DNA of 64,000 nucleotides from UBA4427 sp046351135. GTDB taxonomy: Bacteria > Myxococcota_A > UBA9160 > UBA4427. Position 1 is the first letter of the stretch, and every line of letters begins with the position of its first letter. This document shows positions 42,414-52,128 of the stretch, one piece after another. The translations under genes and the position numbers were made by a program. The stretch covers positions 447,299-511,298 of the forward strand of contig JAXLZA010000003.1 in the NCBI GenBank assembly GCA_046351135.1, written 5' to 3'. The notes below the pieces were generated by a model, which worked only from the letters and a program-made list of their open reading frames with translations, did no database searches and was not told the origin of the DNA.

Positions 42414-43598
42414 GCGCGAGCGCGCGAAGAGCTCGACCGCGTTGTCGCGCATGATGCGCCGCACGTCGCCGGGCGGGAACGCCTCGAGCAGATCGGCGAA
42501 GCGCGCGGGCTCGGCGAGCCCCTCCGGATGGGGGAAGTCGCTCCCGAAGAGGACCCGCTCGGCGCCGATCAGCCGGACCAGCGCCGGCACGTCGTCCTCC
42601 GGATAGGGCGACACGTAGACGTGGCGCTTGAAGACCTCGCTGGGCCGACCGCGGAAGTAGCCGCCGAGCCAGGGGCCACGGCGGCCCATGCCCTTCTTGT
42701 GGTCGAGCAGATCGAGGAGATAGGCGACCCAGCCCGAGCCGTTCTCGAGGGAGAGGATCTGCAGGTTCGGGAAGCGCCCGAAGAGATTGTCGTAGATGAG
42801 GGCGCCGAGGGTCTCCATGATCGGCCGATCGCCGTGGAGGAAGGCCCATTGGAAGGCCGACTGGTACCGCACGTTCGGCTCGGGCTCCTGCCCCCACTCG
42901 CGGCCGATCGAGGCCGAGTAGCCCGAGTCCGAGATGTGGAAGGCGACGGCGACCTTCGCCTCATGGAGGCGCGCCCAGAATGGATCGAAGTGGGGATCCC
43001 CCGGCGAGCGGCCGAAGGCGGGACCCGGGCGGAGATGGATCACGCGCGCCCCCGCGCGCAGGACGCGGTCGAGCTCCTTGCAGGCTTCGTCGAGGTCGAG
43101 GAGCGAGAGCAGCGGCGGCGTCAGGATCCGACCGCGGTAATCGAAGCCCCACTCTTCGTCGAGCCAGCGATTGAACGAGCGCAGGTTCGCGTAGGTCGCG
43201 ACGACGTCGTCCCGCATCGTCTGCTCGACGCAGACCGCGAGCGTCGGCAGCATGATGACGGTCTCGATTCCCTGCTCGTCCATCATCGCGAGGCGGGCGT
43301 CGCGGTGCTGATAGGCGGGCAGCATGTTCTCCGCCGAGTAGCTCTGGGCCCAGGTCCCGGACTCGTCCCGCTTGCGGAGCAGCTCGAGCAGGGAGCCGGG
43401 CCGATTCGTCACGTCGAACTTCGGATCCATGAAGCGGAACGGCCGGTCGCCGACGAGGATCCGCTCCTGGCCTTCGGCGTCGAAGACCGAGCGGACGGCG
43501 AGATGGGCGTACTTCGCCTCCATGTGGCGCGTGAAGCAGTCGCGCGTCTCGTAGTAGTGGTTGTCGGCGTCGAAGAGGGCGTAGTCGAGGGTGGGCAT
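42408..43598 (-). CDS. Amidohydrolase family protein (ACMSD-like)
   Basis: A 396-residue TIM-barrel amidohydrolase of the ACMSD/uracil-decarboxylase-like group. Metal-site features are FDADNHYYE at the N-terminus, VAFHISDSG in mid barrel, LSLENGSGW and the catalytic Asp in LFGSDFPHPEG. The first motif is DxDNHxxE rather than DxHxH, a common variant in this subgroup. It starts 24 bases after the SDR stop and is the last gene of the four-gene operon, where it may hydrolyse or decarboxylate the product of the earlier enzymes. Confidence 0.88.
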   Translation of the reverse strand: MPTLDYALFDADNHYYETRDCFTRHMEAKYAHLAVRSVFDAEGQERILVGDRPFRFMDPKFDVTNRPGSLLELLRKRDESGTWAQSYSAENMLPAYQHRDARLAMMDEQGIETVIMLPTLAVCVEQTMRDDVVATYANLRSFNRWLDEEWGFDYRGRILTPPLLSLLDLDEACKELDRVLRAGARVIHLRPGPAFGRSPGDPHFDPFWARLHEAKVAVAFHISDSGYSASIGREWGQEPEPNVRYQSAFQWAFLHGDRPIMETLGALIYDNLFGRFPNLQILSLENGSGWVAYLLDLLDHKKGMGRRGPWLGGYFRGRPSEVFKRHVYVSPYPEDDVPALVRLIGAERVLFGSDFPHPEGLAEPARFADLLEAFPPGDVRRIMRDNAVELFARSRS

Positions 43599-43622
43599 GT
43601 GGGCTCCTCACGGCGGAAGCGG

Positions 43623-44387
43623 TCACGGACTCAGGTACCAGCCCCCGGAGACGTTCACGATCTCACCGGTCACGTGGGCCGACTCCTCCGAGCACAGGAA
43701 CGCGATCGTATTCGCGACGTCGATCGCCCGGGCGTGGCGCCGCAGCGGCGTCGCCTCGAGGAAGGTGTCGTAGCGCGCGCGCTGCTTCTCGACCCACTTC
43801 GACTCGACGAGCCCGGGCGCGACGGCATTGCAGCGGATCCCGAACGGCCCCGCCTCGATCGCGATCGCGCGGGTCAGCTCGTTGAGCCCCGCCTTCGCGA
43901 CCGAGTAGGCGACCTCGCGCCCGCTCCCCCCGAGATAGGCCGCGACCGAGGAGACGTTGACGATCCGCCCGAAGCGCCGATCGCGCATGCCGGCCAGCAC
44001 GCGCTTCGCGAGCACGAAGCAGGCCGTCAGGTCGACCGCGAGGATGCGCTCGAAGGTCGCGAGCTCGAACTCGAAGATCGAGCCCTGGACGTTGATCGCG
44101 GCGTTGTTGACGAGCAGATCGATGGGCCCGAGCCGCGCCTCGATCTCCGCGACCGCCCGACCGAGGGCTGCCGCATCGGCGACGTCGACGACGACCGGCA
44201 GCGTCGCGACCCCGCAGTCCGCGGCGAGCGCCCGCGCCATCGCCTCGGCCCGGCCCGCGTGGGCATCGAGCACGGCGACGCTCGCCCCGAGCTCGGCCAG
44301 GCGACGACAGGTCGCGCCGCCGATGCCGGCGCCGCCCCCGCCCGTCACGAGCGCGACCCGCCCCGCGAACTCGCGCTCAGTCGGCAT
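43623..44387 (-). CDS. SDR-family oxidoreductase
   Basis: A 254-residue classical SDR. The cofactor motif TGGGGAGIGGA, Asp in AVLDAH, NNAAIN, Ser in VSSVAAY and YSVAK are all present, as is the C-terminal VSGGWY. The frame is open further upstream, but the ATG at 44387 has GGGAG upstream and gives the standard family length. It overlaps the 3' end of the ThDP enzyme gene by 11 bases, so the two are translationally coupled. The substrate is probably an intermediate of the BVMO pathway. Confidence 0.92.
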   Translation of the reverse strand: MPTEREFAGRVALVTGGGGAGIGGATCRRLAELGASVAVLDAHAGRAEAMARALAADCGVATLPVVVDVADAAALGRAVAEIEARLGPIDLLVNNAAINVQGSIFEFELATFERILAVDLTACFVLAKRVLAGMRDRRFGRIVNVSSVAAYLGGSGREVAYSVAKAGLNELTRAIAIEAGPFGIRCNAVAPGLVESKWVEKQRARYDTFLEATPLRRHARAIDVANTIAFLCSEESAHVTGEIVNVSGGWYLSP

Positions 44388-46071
44388 GCTGGCGCTCCCG
44401 GCCCGCACGGCGCGAGCCGACTGCGCGCAGGCCGACCATCGGGGACGCATCGCGGGAGGTCCGCACGTCGACGACGCAGGGCCCCGGGCTCGCAAGGGCG
44501 CGGGCGATCGCCGCGGGCAGCGCGGCCTCGTCGGCGACGCGCTCACCGCCGGCGCCCATCGCCCGGGCCGCGGCGGCGAAGTCGATCTCGCCGAGATCCG
44601 AGGTCGGCTCCATGCCCTTGTACTGCTCCGTGTGCCGGATCCAGGCGTAGGATGCGTTGTTGAGGATCACGTAGGCGATCGGCAAGCGCGCGCGCACCGC
44701 CGTCTCGAGCTCCGCGAGCGCATACGCGAACCCGCCGTCCCCGGCGAGGCAAACGAGGCGCCGCGCCGGATCGAGGGCGACCCGCGCCCCGATGGCTGCA
44801 CCCCCGGCCCAGCCGATGCCCGCGAGGCCGCGCGGCGCGAGGAAGCCGCGACCGGGCTGCTGGACCCGGTGGTGCTGCCCGCCCCAGCCCGAGGCGAGCG
44901 AAGCATCGCATAACAGGACGTCGCCGGGCGAGAGCGCCTCGCTGATCCGCGCGACGACGCGCTCCGGGGCGATCGCCGGATCGTCACTGGCCGTCCCGGG
45001 CTGGCCGTCGGTCGGGATCGCATCGAGCCAGCCCCGCTCGAGCGAAAGCATCATGCCCACGAGCCGCGCGCGCATCGCCGTCGCCGCCTCCCGCGCATCG
45101 GCGACCAGCCCGACCGCGACCGGCCCCGTCCGGCCGATCTCTTCGGCGTCGACGTCGACGTGGACGATCGCCTGCGACGCGCCCGGCATCCGCCACGCGA
45201 AGGTCGAGAGCTGGTCGAGCTTGCTCCCGATCACGACCACGCAGTCCGCCTGCGCGAGCGCGCGCCCGGCGCGGACCTCGCCGAAGACGCCGACGACGCC
45301 GGCCGCGAGCGGATGGCGCTCGTCGATCGCGCCCTTCCCGTTGAGGGTCGTCGCGACGGGGATCCCGGTCGCCTCGGCGAGGCGCGTCAGCTCGACCGAC
45401 GCGCCCGAGAGCAGAACGCCCCCGCCCGCGAGGATCAGCGGTCGGCGAGCCACCGCGATCCGCTCGACCGCCGCCTCGAGCGCGTCGGCCGAAGGCGCAC
45501 TGCGCTGCCGCGGAGACGCGAAGTCCTCGGGCCCGAACCGCCGCCGCGGCTCGCCCGGATCCTCCTGGAACACGTCGTCGGGGATCTCGAGCACGACCGG
45601 CCCCGGTCGCCCCGTCGTCGCGACCCGCAGCGCCTGATCGAGCATCTCGTCGAGGGCCGCCGCGCGCTCGACCCGCGCGATCCACTTCACGACCGGCGCG
45701 AGCAGCGCCGCCTGGTCGAGGGCCTGCGACGCCACGCCGCGCCGGCGCAGGTGGTTCCAGAGCGTGGGGACGTCGGCGATGATCGCGAGCACGGGGACCG
45801 AGGACGCGTACGCCTCCGCGAGCCCCGAGACGAGATTCGTGGCGCCGGGCCCGACCGTCGCGTCGCAGACCCCGACCGTCCCCGCGACCCGTGCATACGC
45901 ATCCGCCGCACACGCCGCCGCGCGCTCGTCGCGCATCAGGACGTGGCGCAGCCCCCGCCGCCGCGCCGCCGCGTAGAGCGGAAGCGTCTGTCCGCCGGGC
46001 ACGCCGAAGATCGCGTCGATCCCGCCCGACTGCAGGATCTCGACCAGTCTGTCGCCCACGTCGCGTCGCAC
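44377..46071 (-). CDS. Thiamine diphosphate enzyme, acetolactate-synthase-like
   Basis: A 564-residue ThDP-dependent enzyme of the acetolactate synthase / benzoylformate decarboxylase superfamily. GVPGGQTLPLY and the activating Glu of RDERAAACAADAYAR (Glu 49) lie in the PYR domain; GDGGFAYALAELETA to LNNASYAW is the GDG-NN ThDP/Mg motif of the PP domain. No ilvN-type small subunit is near, and the gene lies among degradation genes, so a 2-keto acid decarboxylase or carboligase role is likelier than branched-chain amino acid synthesis. The start is uncertain: a GTG at 46071 gives the family length. Confidence 0.88.
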   Translation of the reverse strand: MRRDVGDRLVEILQSGGIDAIFGVPGGQTLPLYAAARRRGLRHVLMRDERAAACAADAYARVAGTVGVCDATVGPGATNLVSGLAEAYASSVPVLAIIADVPTLWNHLRRRGVASQALDQAALLAPVVKWIARVERAAALDEMLDQALRVATTGRPGPVVLEIPDDVFQEDPGEPRRRFGPEDFASPRQRSAPSADALEAAVERIAVARRPLILAGGGVLLSGASVELTRLAEATGIPVATTLNGKGAIDERHPLAAGVVGVFGEVRAGRALAQADCVVVIGSKLDQLSTFAWRMPGASQAIVHVDVDAEEIGRTGPVAVGLVADAREAATAMRARLVGMMLSLERGWLDAIPTDGQPGTASDDPAIAPERVVARISEALSPGDVLLCDASLASGWGGQHHRVQQPGRGFLAPRGLAGIGWAGGAAIGARVALDPARRLVCLAGDGGFAYALAELETAVRARLPIAYVILNNASYAWIRHTEQYKGMEPTSDLGEIDFAAAARAMGAGGERVADEAALPAAIARALASPGPCVVDVRTSRDASPMVGLRAVGSRRAGRERQHAD

Positions 46072-46138
46072 GCTCGCCTCGCCATTCCCGTCGCGCGGAG
46101 GGTGCGCGGCGAGCGAAGAATGGCACGTTCCGCCTCCG

Positions 46139-47782
46139 CTAGCCGCGCTTCGGCGGCTCGAAGGCGAAGCCCTCGTAGCCCTTGTTGGCCATGTCGGCGA
46201 TGCGCTGGTAGTAGAGCGAGCCGCCCAGATAGGCCGAGAAGTAGCGCGGCTTGCCGGGGACGTTCGCGCCCGTCCACCAGGAGTCCGTCCGCGGGAAGAG
46301 CGTCGCGTTGGCGAGCGTCTCGACCTCGGTGCCCCAGGCCGTCTCGGCGGCCTTCGTCGGCTCGATCGTCGCGAGGCCCTGCTCGCGCAGATGGCGGATG
46401 CAGTCGCCGATCCAGCCGATCTGGCGCTCGGCACCGAGGGGCATGTTGTAGAAGACGCCGGGCGAGCCCGGGCCGTGGATCATGAAGAGGTTCGGGAAGC
46501 CGCCGATCGCGAGGCCGAGATAGTTGTGGAAGCGATCCTTCCACTTCTCCTTCAAATGGACGCCGCCACGGCCCTGGGGATTCAGGCGCAGCATCGTGCC
46601 GCTGATCGCGTCGAAGCCCGTCGCGAGGACGAGCATGTCGATCAGGTGCTCACCCGACTTCGTGACGACGCTGGTCTGCGTGAAGCGCTCGATCGGGTCC
46701 TCGCGCAGATCGATCAGGGTCACGTTGTCGCGGTTGTAGGTCTCGAAGTAGCCGTTCTCGAGGATCGGTCGCTTCGTCATCACGAAGTGGTTCGGGATCA
46801 GCTTCTCCGCCGTCTTCGGGTCGCGCACGATCTTGCGGATCTTCGCCTTCACGAAGTCGGCCATCGTCGCGTTGGCCTCCTCGCTGATCGCGATGTCGTT
46901 GTAGCCCTCGAGGAAGAACTTGAAGCTGCCGCGCTGCCAGAGCCGCTCGTAGAGCGCCTCGCGCTCCTCGGGCGTGTCGGCGAGGGCCGAGCGCGTCTGC
47001 GGGTCGGCGGGGAAGCCGCCGGAGTGGGCCATCATCTTCGCGCGGATCGTCTCCCAGTTGGCGCGCGCCTCGGACATGTCCTCGGCGGTCATCGGGCGGT
47101 TGCCGGCGGGGAAGGCGTACTGCGGCGTGCGCTGCAGGACGTAGACGTGGTCCGCTTCCTTCGCGATCTCCGGGATCGCCTGGATGCCCGAGGAGCCCGT
47201 GCCGATCACGGCGACGCGCTTGCCCTTGAACGAGACGGGATGGTGGGGCCACTGGCCGGTGTGATAGGTCTCGCCGGCGAAGTCCCGGATGCCCGGGATG
47301 TCGGGCATGTTGGCCGTCGAGAGGGCGCCTACGGCGCAGATCAGGAAGCGACCCGTCGCCCGCCCGCCCGTGCTCGTCTCGATGGTCCAGCGCTGGGCGG
47401 CCTCTTCGAAGCGGGCGGCGGTGACCCAGGTGCTGAACTCGATGTCGCGGCGGAGATCGAAGCGGTCGGCGACGTGCTCGAGATAGGCGAGCACCGCAGA
47501 CTGCTCGGACTGGGTCTCCTCCCAGTCCCACTCCTTCATCAGCTCGTCGGTGAACGTGTAGCAATAGAAGGGGCTGCCGGGACCGTCGACGCGGGCGCCC
47601 GGATAGCGGTTGTACCACCAGGTCCCGCCGACGTCGCTCGCCCCGTCGTAGGCGCGGACCGTGAGGCCCATCTGTCGGAAGTGATGGATCGCGTACATGC
47701 CGCTGACGCCGGCGCCGATCACGAGGACGTCGTAGTGCTCGACCGGGCGGGGAGGAGAGGAAGCGGCGGGCTGGGTCGTCAT
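46139..47782 (-). CDS. Baeyer-Villiger flavin monooxygenase
   Basis: A 547-residue FAD/NADPH enzyme of the cyclohexanone/phenylacetone monooxygenase type, which inserts oxygen next to a ketone carbonyl to form an ester or lactone. The FAD Rossmann motif is GAGVSG, the NADPH motif is GTGSSG, and the BVMO fingerprint FxGxxxHTxxWP is intact as FAGETYHTGQWP. GGTWWYNRYPGARVD is also typical. It is the first gene of an operon with the ThDP enzyme, SDR and amidohydrolase. It would open or esterify a cyclic or steroid ketone. Confidence 0.95.
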   Translation of the reverse strand: MTTQPAASSPPRPVEHYDVLVIGAGVSGMYAIHHFRQMGLTVRAYDGASDVGGTWWYNRYPGARVDGPGSPFYCYTFTDELMKEWDWEETQSEQSAVLAYLEHVADRFDLRRDIEFSTWVTAARFEEAAQRWTIETSTGGRATGRFLICAVGALSTANMPDIPGIRDFAGETYHTGQWPHHPVSFKGKRVAVIGTGSSGIQAIPEIAKEADHVYVLQRTPQYAFPAGNRPMTAEDMSEARANWETIRAKMMAHSGGFPADPQTRSALADTPEEREALYERLWQRGSFKFFLEGYNDIAISEEANATMADFVKAKIRKIVRDPKTAEKLIPNHFVMTKRPILENGYFETYNRDNVTLIDLREDPIERFTQTSVVTKSGEHLIDMLVLATGFDAISGTMLRLNPQGRGGVHLKEKWKDRFHNYLGLAIGGFPNLFMIHGPGSPGVFYNMPLGAERQIGWIGDCIRHLREQGLATIEPTKAAETAWGTEVETLANATLFPRTDSWWTGANVPGKPRYFSAYLGGSLYYQRIADMANKGYEGFAFEPPKRG

Positions 47783-47827
47783 TCGGGTCTCCTGGGGGCG
47801 GCGGGCGCAGGCGAAATAATGAGGAGG

Positions 47828-50584
47828 CTAGATCGAAGCCGGGATCTCTTCAATCTGGCGGGTATACCGGCAGAGCGGGTACCGGGTGCAGCCCCAGAAC
47901 GCGCTGAAGGGTCCGTCGCGACGCACGAGGGCGCCCATCTTGCAGGAAGGACACAGCTTTCTTCTTTCGCCGACGAAGGACACCCGACTCGCAGTCTGCA
48001 GCTCGGCGATGAACGGAGATGGAGATCGGGCATCACAGTAGATCACGACCATGCGACGTGCGCGCGTGAGCGCGACGTAGAAGAGCCTTCTCTCCTCGGC
48101 GAAGAGATGCGTGTCCGCATCCGGCATCGCGAGGAGCAGGATCGGATCGTCTTCGAGCGTGCTCGGAAACGGCAGATTCCCGGAGCTCATTCGGACCAGG
48201 ATGACGTAGTCCGCCTCCAGGCCCTTCGATGAATGGATCGTCAGGAATTCGATCCGCAGGCGATCCCCGAATCCGTCCCGCCACTGCCTCAAGCGCAGGG
48301 GCAGGTCCTTGTTGTATCGCCCGAGCAGCAGCACGGAAACGGTTCCATCCGGACGCGCGGGATGCTGCGGCCCCCCGACTTTGTCGTGGAGGATCTGCAG
48401 ATGCTTCTCGATGAGCGCCTCCCGCGACGATTCGTCGCAGAGATAGACCTGAACCGGCTCCCCGAAGACCGGCTGCGAGGAGACGACCGCCTTCCGGATC
48501 TGCGAGCGATTCTCCAGGATGAATTCGCTGGCGACGTCGCATAGGACCTGCGGCGAGCGAAAGGTCTCCTGGAGGAAGAGCTCGCGCGCCGCTCCGAAGA
48601 TCGCATCGAAGCGGGTCATGATGGAGAGATCGGCCCCCGCGAATCGATTGATCGCCTGCCAGTCGTCGCCCACGGCGAAGAGGAATCGTCCCTCGTCCTT
48701 GACCAGGGCCTTCACGAAGTCGGCTCGTGAACGGGAGACGTCCTGGAACTCGTCGACCATGACCAGGCGGAATGGAGACTTCCAGGCTCCCCGCTCGACC
48801 AGATCCGTCGCGCGATTGAGCATGTCCTCGAAGTCCACGAGCTCCCCGTCCCGAAGGCGACGATCCCACTCCGCCGCAATTCTCTCGTACAGGGAGAGGA
48901 ACGCGGTCTGTCGGATCCGAAGGGCCACGCCGGTCGACCGGGCGACTCGGAGACGGAGATCGTCGACCGTCATCCGGTTGTTCTTTGCATGACTCAGGAA
49001 GACCCGGAACTTCCGAGCCAGCTCGAGATTCGACGGCGGGGTGCGTCCCTGGACCGGCCTCTCGGGGTCGGGACGCAGCTGGATTCCCTGGGCTTCGAGC
49101 TCCGCCTGCAGACGTTCGAGATCGTTCCCCTCGCGCAGTCCGAAGGAAGTCGTCTCGAACAGCCTCGTTCCCCGCTCGCGATGAATCGAACGCTTCCACT
49201 CCACCCCATCCAGATACCGCTTGCCGAATCGCTCGGGGGGCTGCCCCGATTCGTCGAGGGCGAAATGTTCGTGATAGAGCTGGACATCGGGATAGTAGAA
49301 ATCGGGGCGATACTGGCCGAACTGGGGAGAGGTCGTATCGAACTCGTACGACCGTTCGTACTCGTACGCGACGCCGTTGTAGAAGAGCCAGTCCGCGAGG
49401 AGACGCTCCTCCTGACTCTTGACCGTCTCCCCCCGCAGCGTGCGGAATCCCGCCCGATTCTCGGACGAATCCCAGGCATCGGGCTGAGGATCCTCCTTGA
49501 AGGGCGACAGATCCCGACTGAGCACCCATCGAAAGAGCCCCAGCTTCGCCCGGAACGCGGGATCGGACGCACTCAGCTCGGTCATGATCTCGTCGATCGT
49601 GTCGAGGTCCTGACCGTTCTCGAGCCAGGGCGCGACCCGCGGCTTTCTGCCCGTCGCCTTGCCGATGATCTCCAGACCGAGCTTGTGGAAGGTCGCCGAA
49701 GTGATTCTCTCGGCATCGATTCCCAACGGGCCGAGTCGCGCGGTCACACGCCGGCTCAGCTCGCGTGCCGCATCGGCATTGAACGCAAGCATCAGGATCT
49801 CGTCGGGTCGAGCGAGACCTCGCATCGTCGCGTAGCCCGCCTTCGCGACCATCGTCGCCGTCTTGCCCGATCCAGCCGCTGCGATCGTCAAGACGCGACT
49901 TTCGAAGCAGATGCACGCGCGCACCTGCTCGCGATTCAGCGGGGATTTCTCCACCGACTCGAAGAAGCTCGCGTACTCCCGGGACTCCCGTTCGAGGAAG
50001 CGCTCGTTGCGGGCGGCGACGTCCTCCTCGAGGCGTTCGCGCGTGAGCGAAAGAGCGTGCGACAGCGTCGCGTCGAGATCGCTCCTGAGATCGGGATGCG
50101 CTTCGAGGTCGCGAGTCAGGTCGTGGAGGTCGAATCCGATCGCCGACGCACCCGGGCGACCTTCCCAGAGAGCTTGCGTCTCGTCCGAACGCACCCAATG
50201 ACTCAGACCCCAGACGCTCTCGATTCGCTTTGCCCACTTGAAGAAGAGGCTCGCCGGGTCCGCGAGAGTCTGGAGCCTGGCCGAGCAGGATGCCCGTCGA
50301 AGGACCTGGAACAGCTCCCACGCCGTCGTCCTGGGAAGACCGCCAAGCCGGAGGCGATCGTCGGCAGTCGCGATCACGATCTTCGACCAGAATCTCCCGG
50401 GCTCGATCGCGATGTGAAGGATCCGCGCGAAAGGAATCCGGAGCGAACGTCGCGGATGGCTGAATCCGACGAACGGGCCCTGGATCTCGACGGTCCACCG
50501 CCGGGAGAACGCGAAGAGCGCTCCGAGATGCGAGGGGCGCCAGCGCCTAGAGGGCGGGTCGATCGAAGTCACGGCGGGATCCAA
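47828..50584 (-). CDS. helD: HelD-type UvrD-superfamily helicase with nuclease-like insert and zinc finger
   Basis: A 918-residue SF1 DNA helicase resembling helicase IV. Residues 1-215 are an N-terminal domain; AAAGSGKT (Walker A, 236-242 region) follows a Q-motif; DEFQD, GDDWQAINRF, TIHSSKGLEADYVI and VALTRARRMVVI are motifs II, III, V and VI. Between the helicase blocks (about 390-475) is an insert with SQEERLLADWLFYNG, YRPDFYYPD and VEWKR, which reads as a PD-(D/E)xK-type nuclease core (E, D, ExK). The C-terminus has a topoisomerase-type zinc finger (CPSCK, then WGCTRYPLC). It stands alone. A role in recombination or repair is likely. Confidence 0.88.
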   Translation of the reverse strand: MDPAVTSIDPPSRRWRPSHLGALFAFSRRWTVEIQGPFVGFSHPRRSLRIPFARILHIAIEPGRFWSKIVIATADDRLRLGGLPRTTAWELFQVLRRASCSARLQTLADPASLFFKWAKRIESVWGLSHWVRSDETQALWEGRPGASAIGFDLHDLTRDLEAHPDLRSDLDATLSHALSLTRERLEEDVAARNERFLERESREYASFFESVEKSPLNREQVRACICFESRVLTIAAAGSGKTATMVAKAGYATMRGLARPDEILMLAFNADAARELSRRVTARLGPLGIDAERITSATFHKLGLEIIGKATGRKPRVAPWLENGQDLDTIDEIMTELSASDPAFRAKLGLFRWVLSRDLSPFKEDPQPDAWDSSENRAGFRTLRGETVKSQEERLLADWLFYNGVAYEYERSYEFDTTSPQFGQYRPDFYYPDVQLYHEHFALDESGQPPERFGKRYLDGVEWKRSIHRERGTRLFETTSFGLREGNDLERLQAELEAQGIQLRPDPERPVQGRTPPSNLELARKFRVFLSHAKNNRMTVDDLRLRVARSTGVALRIRQTAFLSLYERIAAEWDRRLRDGELVDFEDMLNRATDLVERGAWKSPFRLVMVDEFQDVSRSRADFVKALVKDEGRFLFAVGDDWQAINRFAGADLSIMTRFDAIFGAARELFLQETFRSPQVLCDVASEFILENRSQIRKAVVSSQPVFGEPVQVYLCDESSREALIEKHLQILHDKVGGPQHPARPDGTVSVLLLGRYNKDLPLRLRQWRDGFGDRLRIEFLTIHSSKGLEADYVILVRMSSGNLPFPSTLEDDPILLLAMPDADTHLFAEERRLFYVALTRARRMVVIYCDARSPSPFIAELQTASRVSFVGERRKLCPSCKMGALVRRDGPFSAFWGCTRYPLCRYTRQIEEIPASI

Positions 50585-50906
50585 CGGATGATCTCGCGGT
50601 CTGCCTCGGATCGCGCGACGGGACCCGCGCTCCCAGGCTTCGAATGCGGAAGATGGGATGATCCTCGATGCGTTGCCGATCGACGCGATGGGCCCATGCA
50701 GGATGGCCCAGAAGCTGGAGCCGTGTAAACGACCAGGACGGAATCCGTCGTGATCCCGGAGGGATCCGGCGACTCGACGGGGACGATCCCGGACGACTAA
50801 CCCGGAAGCGTACTGCGCGGAAGGTCTCTCGCGGTGCTGGTCTGAGCCCTCGAAAACTGCGCCATCCCGACGGTCGCTGCTGCCGCTCCGGCGGGCCGGC
50901 TCGGCC
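50585..50906. other. Gap upstream of helD, no gene seen
   Basis: About 320 bases lie between the helD start and the 3' end of the next lipoprotein gene on the same strand. Open frames are short and unlike any protein known to me, and no repeat or hairpin stands out. The helD promoter should lie here. Confidence 0.4.
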
Positions 50907-51380
50907 TCAGTTCAGCAGCCGATGCTCGAGGCGGACACGGTGGGCCGTCGCCGCGCGGCGCAGGGCCGGGGTCGGTGCGGCCGGGCTGACGAGGACGATG
51001 CGGAGGCCGGGGAGCGCCCGACCCTCGTTCATGTCGAGGCCGTTCATCACGAGCTGCTCGAGGAGCGCCGGGAAGGGACCGCCGACGAAGTAGTCGACCC
51101 GCCGGCGCTGCCCGAGTCGGAACCCGTCGGCGAGCGCGAGGGAGAGCGGCGATTCCTCGGGCGACGACTTCGCCTCGGTTCGCAGGATCCAGGCCTCCAT
51201 CTTCGTCTGGGCGTGGACCGGGACGATCCTGCGCACCACCTGCCGGCTCGCTGCGACCTGGCTCTCGCGCCGGAGCCGCCCGTCGAGATCCTTCGCCGTC
51301 ATCCTGGTCGCACAACCCGAGAGCAACCCGGCGACGAGCGCGGTGATCAGGACGGCGAGGATACGCGGACGGATCGGCAT
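50907..51380 (-). CDS. Lipoprotein of unknown function
   Basis: A 157-residue lipoprotein. The signal peptide ends in LLSGC (Cys 23). The mature part has a helical, Arg- and Gln-rich first half, then alternating strands with LGQRRRVDYFVGGPFPALLEQLV and GLRIVLVSPAAP. It contains no motif that I recognise. It is 56 bases downstream of the TetR gene on the same strand, so the two may be one transcript under TetR control. Function cannot be given. Confidence 0.7.
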   Translation of the reverse strand: MPIRPRILAVLITALVAGLLSGCATRMTAKDLDGRLRRESQVAASRQVVRRIVPVHAQTKMEAWILRTEAKSSPEESPLSLALADGFRLGQRRRVDYFVGGPFPALLEQLVMNGLDMNEGRALPGLRIVLVSPAAPTPALRRAATAHRVRLEHRLLN

Positions 51381-51436
51381 GGGGAAATCATCGACACGCG
51401 AGAGAAAGGGCTTGATCCCCCTTCGTCACCGCCCCC

Positions 51437-52120
51437 CTACACCGACGCGCGATCCATGCGCAGATCGGGTACGGCCGTCCGCCCGAGCTCCGCGCTCGGG
51501 TCGAAGCGCACCACACCGAGCACCATGTCGATGGTCGCCTGCTCTGCCGCCTCGCGCTCTTCGAGCGTGCGGTGTTCCGCGCGCTCGAGATCCGCCAGCA
51601 GCGCGAAGACGACGCTGATCAGCCCGCGAGTGCGCGTCGCTCGCTGACTCTCGGGCACCGGGGTGGAGCAGCGCGCGAGCTGGCTCGCGATGAGACGTGT
51701 GGCGGCCCAGTCCTGGCGGCGCACGAGCTCGACGCCGGCGTGGTCGCGGATCTTCTCCATGAAGCGCGCGTGATGGCTCGGCTGCGCGCCGCGCTGATGC
51801 TCGAAGACCGGCTCGAGGAGCGCGCGAATCAGCCCGCGCGCGGTGACCTCGCCCGCCGCCTCGAGCTCCGCGAGATGCCGGAGCCGCTTCGGCTCGAAGA
51901 CGCTCTGGCGGGCGTCGACGACGGCGCCGATCAGCTCGGCGCGGGTCCCGAAGTGGTACCGGATCGCCGAGCTGTTGCGCTGGCCGGCGGCCGAGACGAC
52001 CTGGCGGAGCGAGACCGCCGGCCCCTCCTCGGCGATCAGCCGCTCAGCGGCCTCGATGAGGGCGAGACGTCCGGATCGCAGGCCTTCTCGATTCATGGGC
52101 TCACGATAGCTCGATCGCAT
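51437..52120 (-). CDS. TetR-family transcriptional regulator
   Basis: A 227-residue TetR/AcrR repressor. The N-terminal helix-turn-helix (about 15-65) includes RLIAEEGPAVSLRQVVSAAGQRNSSAIRYHFGTRAELI, the typical recognition helix with a YHFG-type ending. The C-terminal ligand domain is unassigned; relatives often respond to acyl-CoA or steroid-like ligands. The ATG at 52120 has AAAGG five bases upstream; one at 52096 is less likely. A 16-base palindrome begins nine bases upstream of the start codon, so autoregulation and control of the divergent kinase gene are likely. Confidence 0.9.
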   Translation of the reverse strand: MRSSYREPMNREGLRSGRLALIEAAERLIAEEGPAVSLRQVVSAAGQRNSSAIRYHFGTRAELIGAVVDARQSVFEPKRLRHLAELEAAGEVTARGLIRALLEPVFEHQRGAQPSHHARFMEKIRDHAGVELVRRQDWAATRLIASQLARCSTPVPESQRATRTRGLISVVFALLADLERAEHRTLEEREAAEQATIDMVLGVVRFDPSAELGRTAVPDLRMDRASV

Positions 52121-52128
52121 TGCCTTTC

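Noticed and set aside
44377..46071. Biosynthetic acetolactate synthase (ilvB)
   Set aside because: No small subunit or branched-chain pathway gene is near and the gene is embedded in a catabolic operon, so the symbol is withheld.
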